A stretch of DNA of 24,485 nt, taken from the NCBI GenBank assembly GCA_019689515.1, contig JADGHI010000006.1:1-24485 (forward strand), written 5' to 3'. Under the pieces are notes generated by a model. It was given only the letters and a program-made list of their open reading frames with translations. It was not told the origin of the DNA and did not search any database. The DNA is from Acetobacteraceae bacterium. GTDB lineage: Bacteria; Pseudomonadota; Alphaproteobacteria; Acetobacterales; Acetobacteraceae. The position numbers and the translations under genes are program-made. Positions 23,955-24,485 of the stretch are shown here, piece by piece (position 1 is the first letter of the stretch; each line of letters opens with the position of its first letter).

Positions 23955-24485
23955 ATGGCGAGCACCGGCCTCGAGGTCTTCGACAAGACGCTCCAGATCA
24001 CACACACCTGGCTCGGCGAGATCGAGGCGCGCATCGGCCCCGACCGCCATCTCGCCTGGCGTGTTCTCGGCGCCGTGCTCCACGCGCTGCGCGACCGGGT
24101 GCCGCTGGACCTCGCGGCGCATGTCGGGGCACAGCTCCCCCTGCTCGTCCGTGGACTCTACTATGAAGGGTTCGACCCCACCGGCCTGCCGCACCGGGAG
24201 CGCACGCTGGAAGGCTTCCTGAAGCATGTCGAGGCCGGTCTCGCCGCGACGCGGCCGGTGGCGGCGCGCGATGCGGCGCAGGCGGTGTTCCGCGTCCTCG
24301 CGCACCATATGGACCCCGGCCAGGTCGGCAAGCTGGTGCAGGCCATGCCGCAACCGGTGCGGGACCTGTGGACCGAAGTTGCGGCGGTGTCCCTGCCCCA
24401 GGAGAACGAGGCGCGCCCCGCGCGGGGCGCCCGCGCCGCGGCCGGGGCGCCCCCGGGGGGGCCCGCCAGGCGGGGGGGGGGGCAG
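23955..24485 (+). CDS. DUF2267 family protein, open at the window end
   Basis: From ATG 23955 (ribosome site GGAGGGAGGG at 23941-23950) the frame is open to the end of the window, 177 codons without a stop. Residues about 5-130 match the DUF2267 style: FDKTLQITHTWLGEI, then AVLHALRDRVPLDLAAHVGA with QLPLLVRGLYYEGFDP, and a helical second half (AQAVFRVLAHHMDPGQVGKL). The family is small, cytoplasmic and of unknown function, often near stress genes in alphaproteobacteria. The normal family end would fall near residue 145; the remaining translation is glycine, proline, alanine and arginine only and lies in a run of G and C homopolymers, so the end may be a sequencing or assembly artefact. Confidence 0.85.
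   Translation, partial: MASTGLEVFDKTLQITHTWLGEIEARIGPDRHLAWRVLGAVLHALRDRVPLDLAAHVGAQLPLLVRGLYYEGFDPTGLPHRERTLEGFLKHVEAGLAATRPVAARDAAQAVFRVLAHHMDPGQVGKLVQAMPQPVRDLWTEVAAVSLPQENEARPARGARAAAGAPPGGPARRGGGQ

Noticed and set aside
1..24485. Possible mobile element, CRISPR array, tRNA or phage region
   Set aside because: No transposase, integrase, terminal repeats, regularly spaced repeats or tRNA-like cloverleaf was seen, and base composition looks uniform apart from the AT-rich regulator/narK1 spacer.

Overview
The window is very GC-rich (roughly 70% by eye) chromosomal DNA with strong third-position GC. Gene content (FlgI and a short FlgJ without its hydrolase domain, a Bug-type solute receptor, a complete respiratory nar operon, NnrS, DUF2267) fits an alphaproteobacterium, most likely Acetobacteraceae (Roseomonas-like) or a near relative. 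That placement is inferred from protein style and was not checked by any search. I see no tRNA, rRNA, CRISPR array, transposase or integrase.

Layout. (1) 1-2257: the end of a flagellar operon, flgI, flgJ-type rod-binding protein and a FlgN-like coiled-coil protein, joined by GTGA and ATGA overlaps. (2) 2288-6537: an acyl-CoA catabolic block. A two-hotdog MaoC-family hydratase is transcribed leftward, and a CaiB/BaiF CoA-transferase, a Bug-type periplasmic receptor and a crotonase-fold enzyme are transcribed rightward. (3) 6573-20115: the nitrate respiration locus. A Crp/Fnr-family regulator is divergent from narK1-narK2-narG-narH-narJ-narI, followed by a parvulin-type prolyl isomerase, a hemerythrin-domain protein, nnrS and a carboxymuconolactone-decarboxylase-like small protein, all on the + strand with short gaps. 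The AT-rich regulator/narK1 spacer holds a perfect FNR-type palindrome (TTGAT-ATAT-ATCAA) and a second box (TTGAT-CTGG-GTCAA). (4) 20216-22666: an MDR-family oxidoreductase followed at once by a DHA2-type efflux transporter. (5) 22839-24485: small stress-type genes, a DUF1328 membrane protein, a PfpI/DJ-1 family protein and a DUF2267 protein running off the window.

How it works together. NarK1 and NarK2 would bring in nitrate and export nitrite. NarGHI, assembled with the chaperone NarJ, reduces nitrate at the cytoplasmic face using quinol. The four downstream genes look like a support module: a cytoplasmic folding catalyst, a diiron protein and NnrS suited to nitric oxide or nitrosative stress, and a small AhpD-fold protein. 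No nitrite, NO or N2O reductase is present here.

Novelty. Most genes belong to known families. The points most worth a second look are the tail of the nar operon, the cysteine-free regulator whose recognition helix lacks the glutamate typical of FNR/DNR, the paired FNR-like boxes, and the unusual active-site positions in the crotonase and the small AhpD-fold protein. I did not find a clearly new kind of system.
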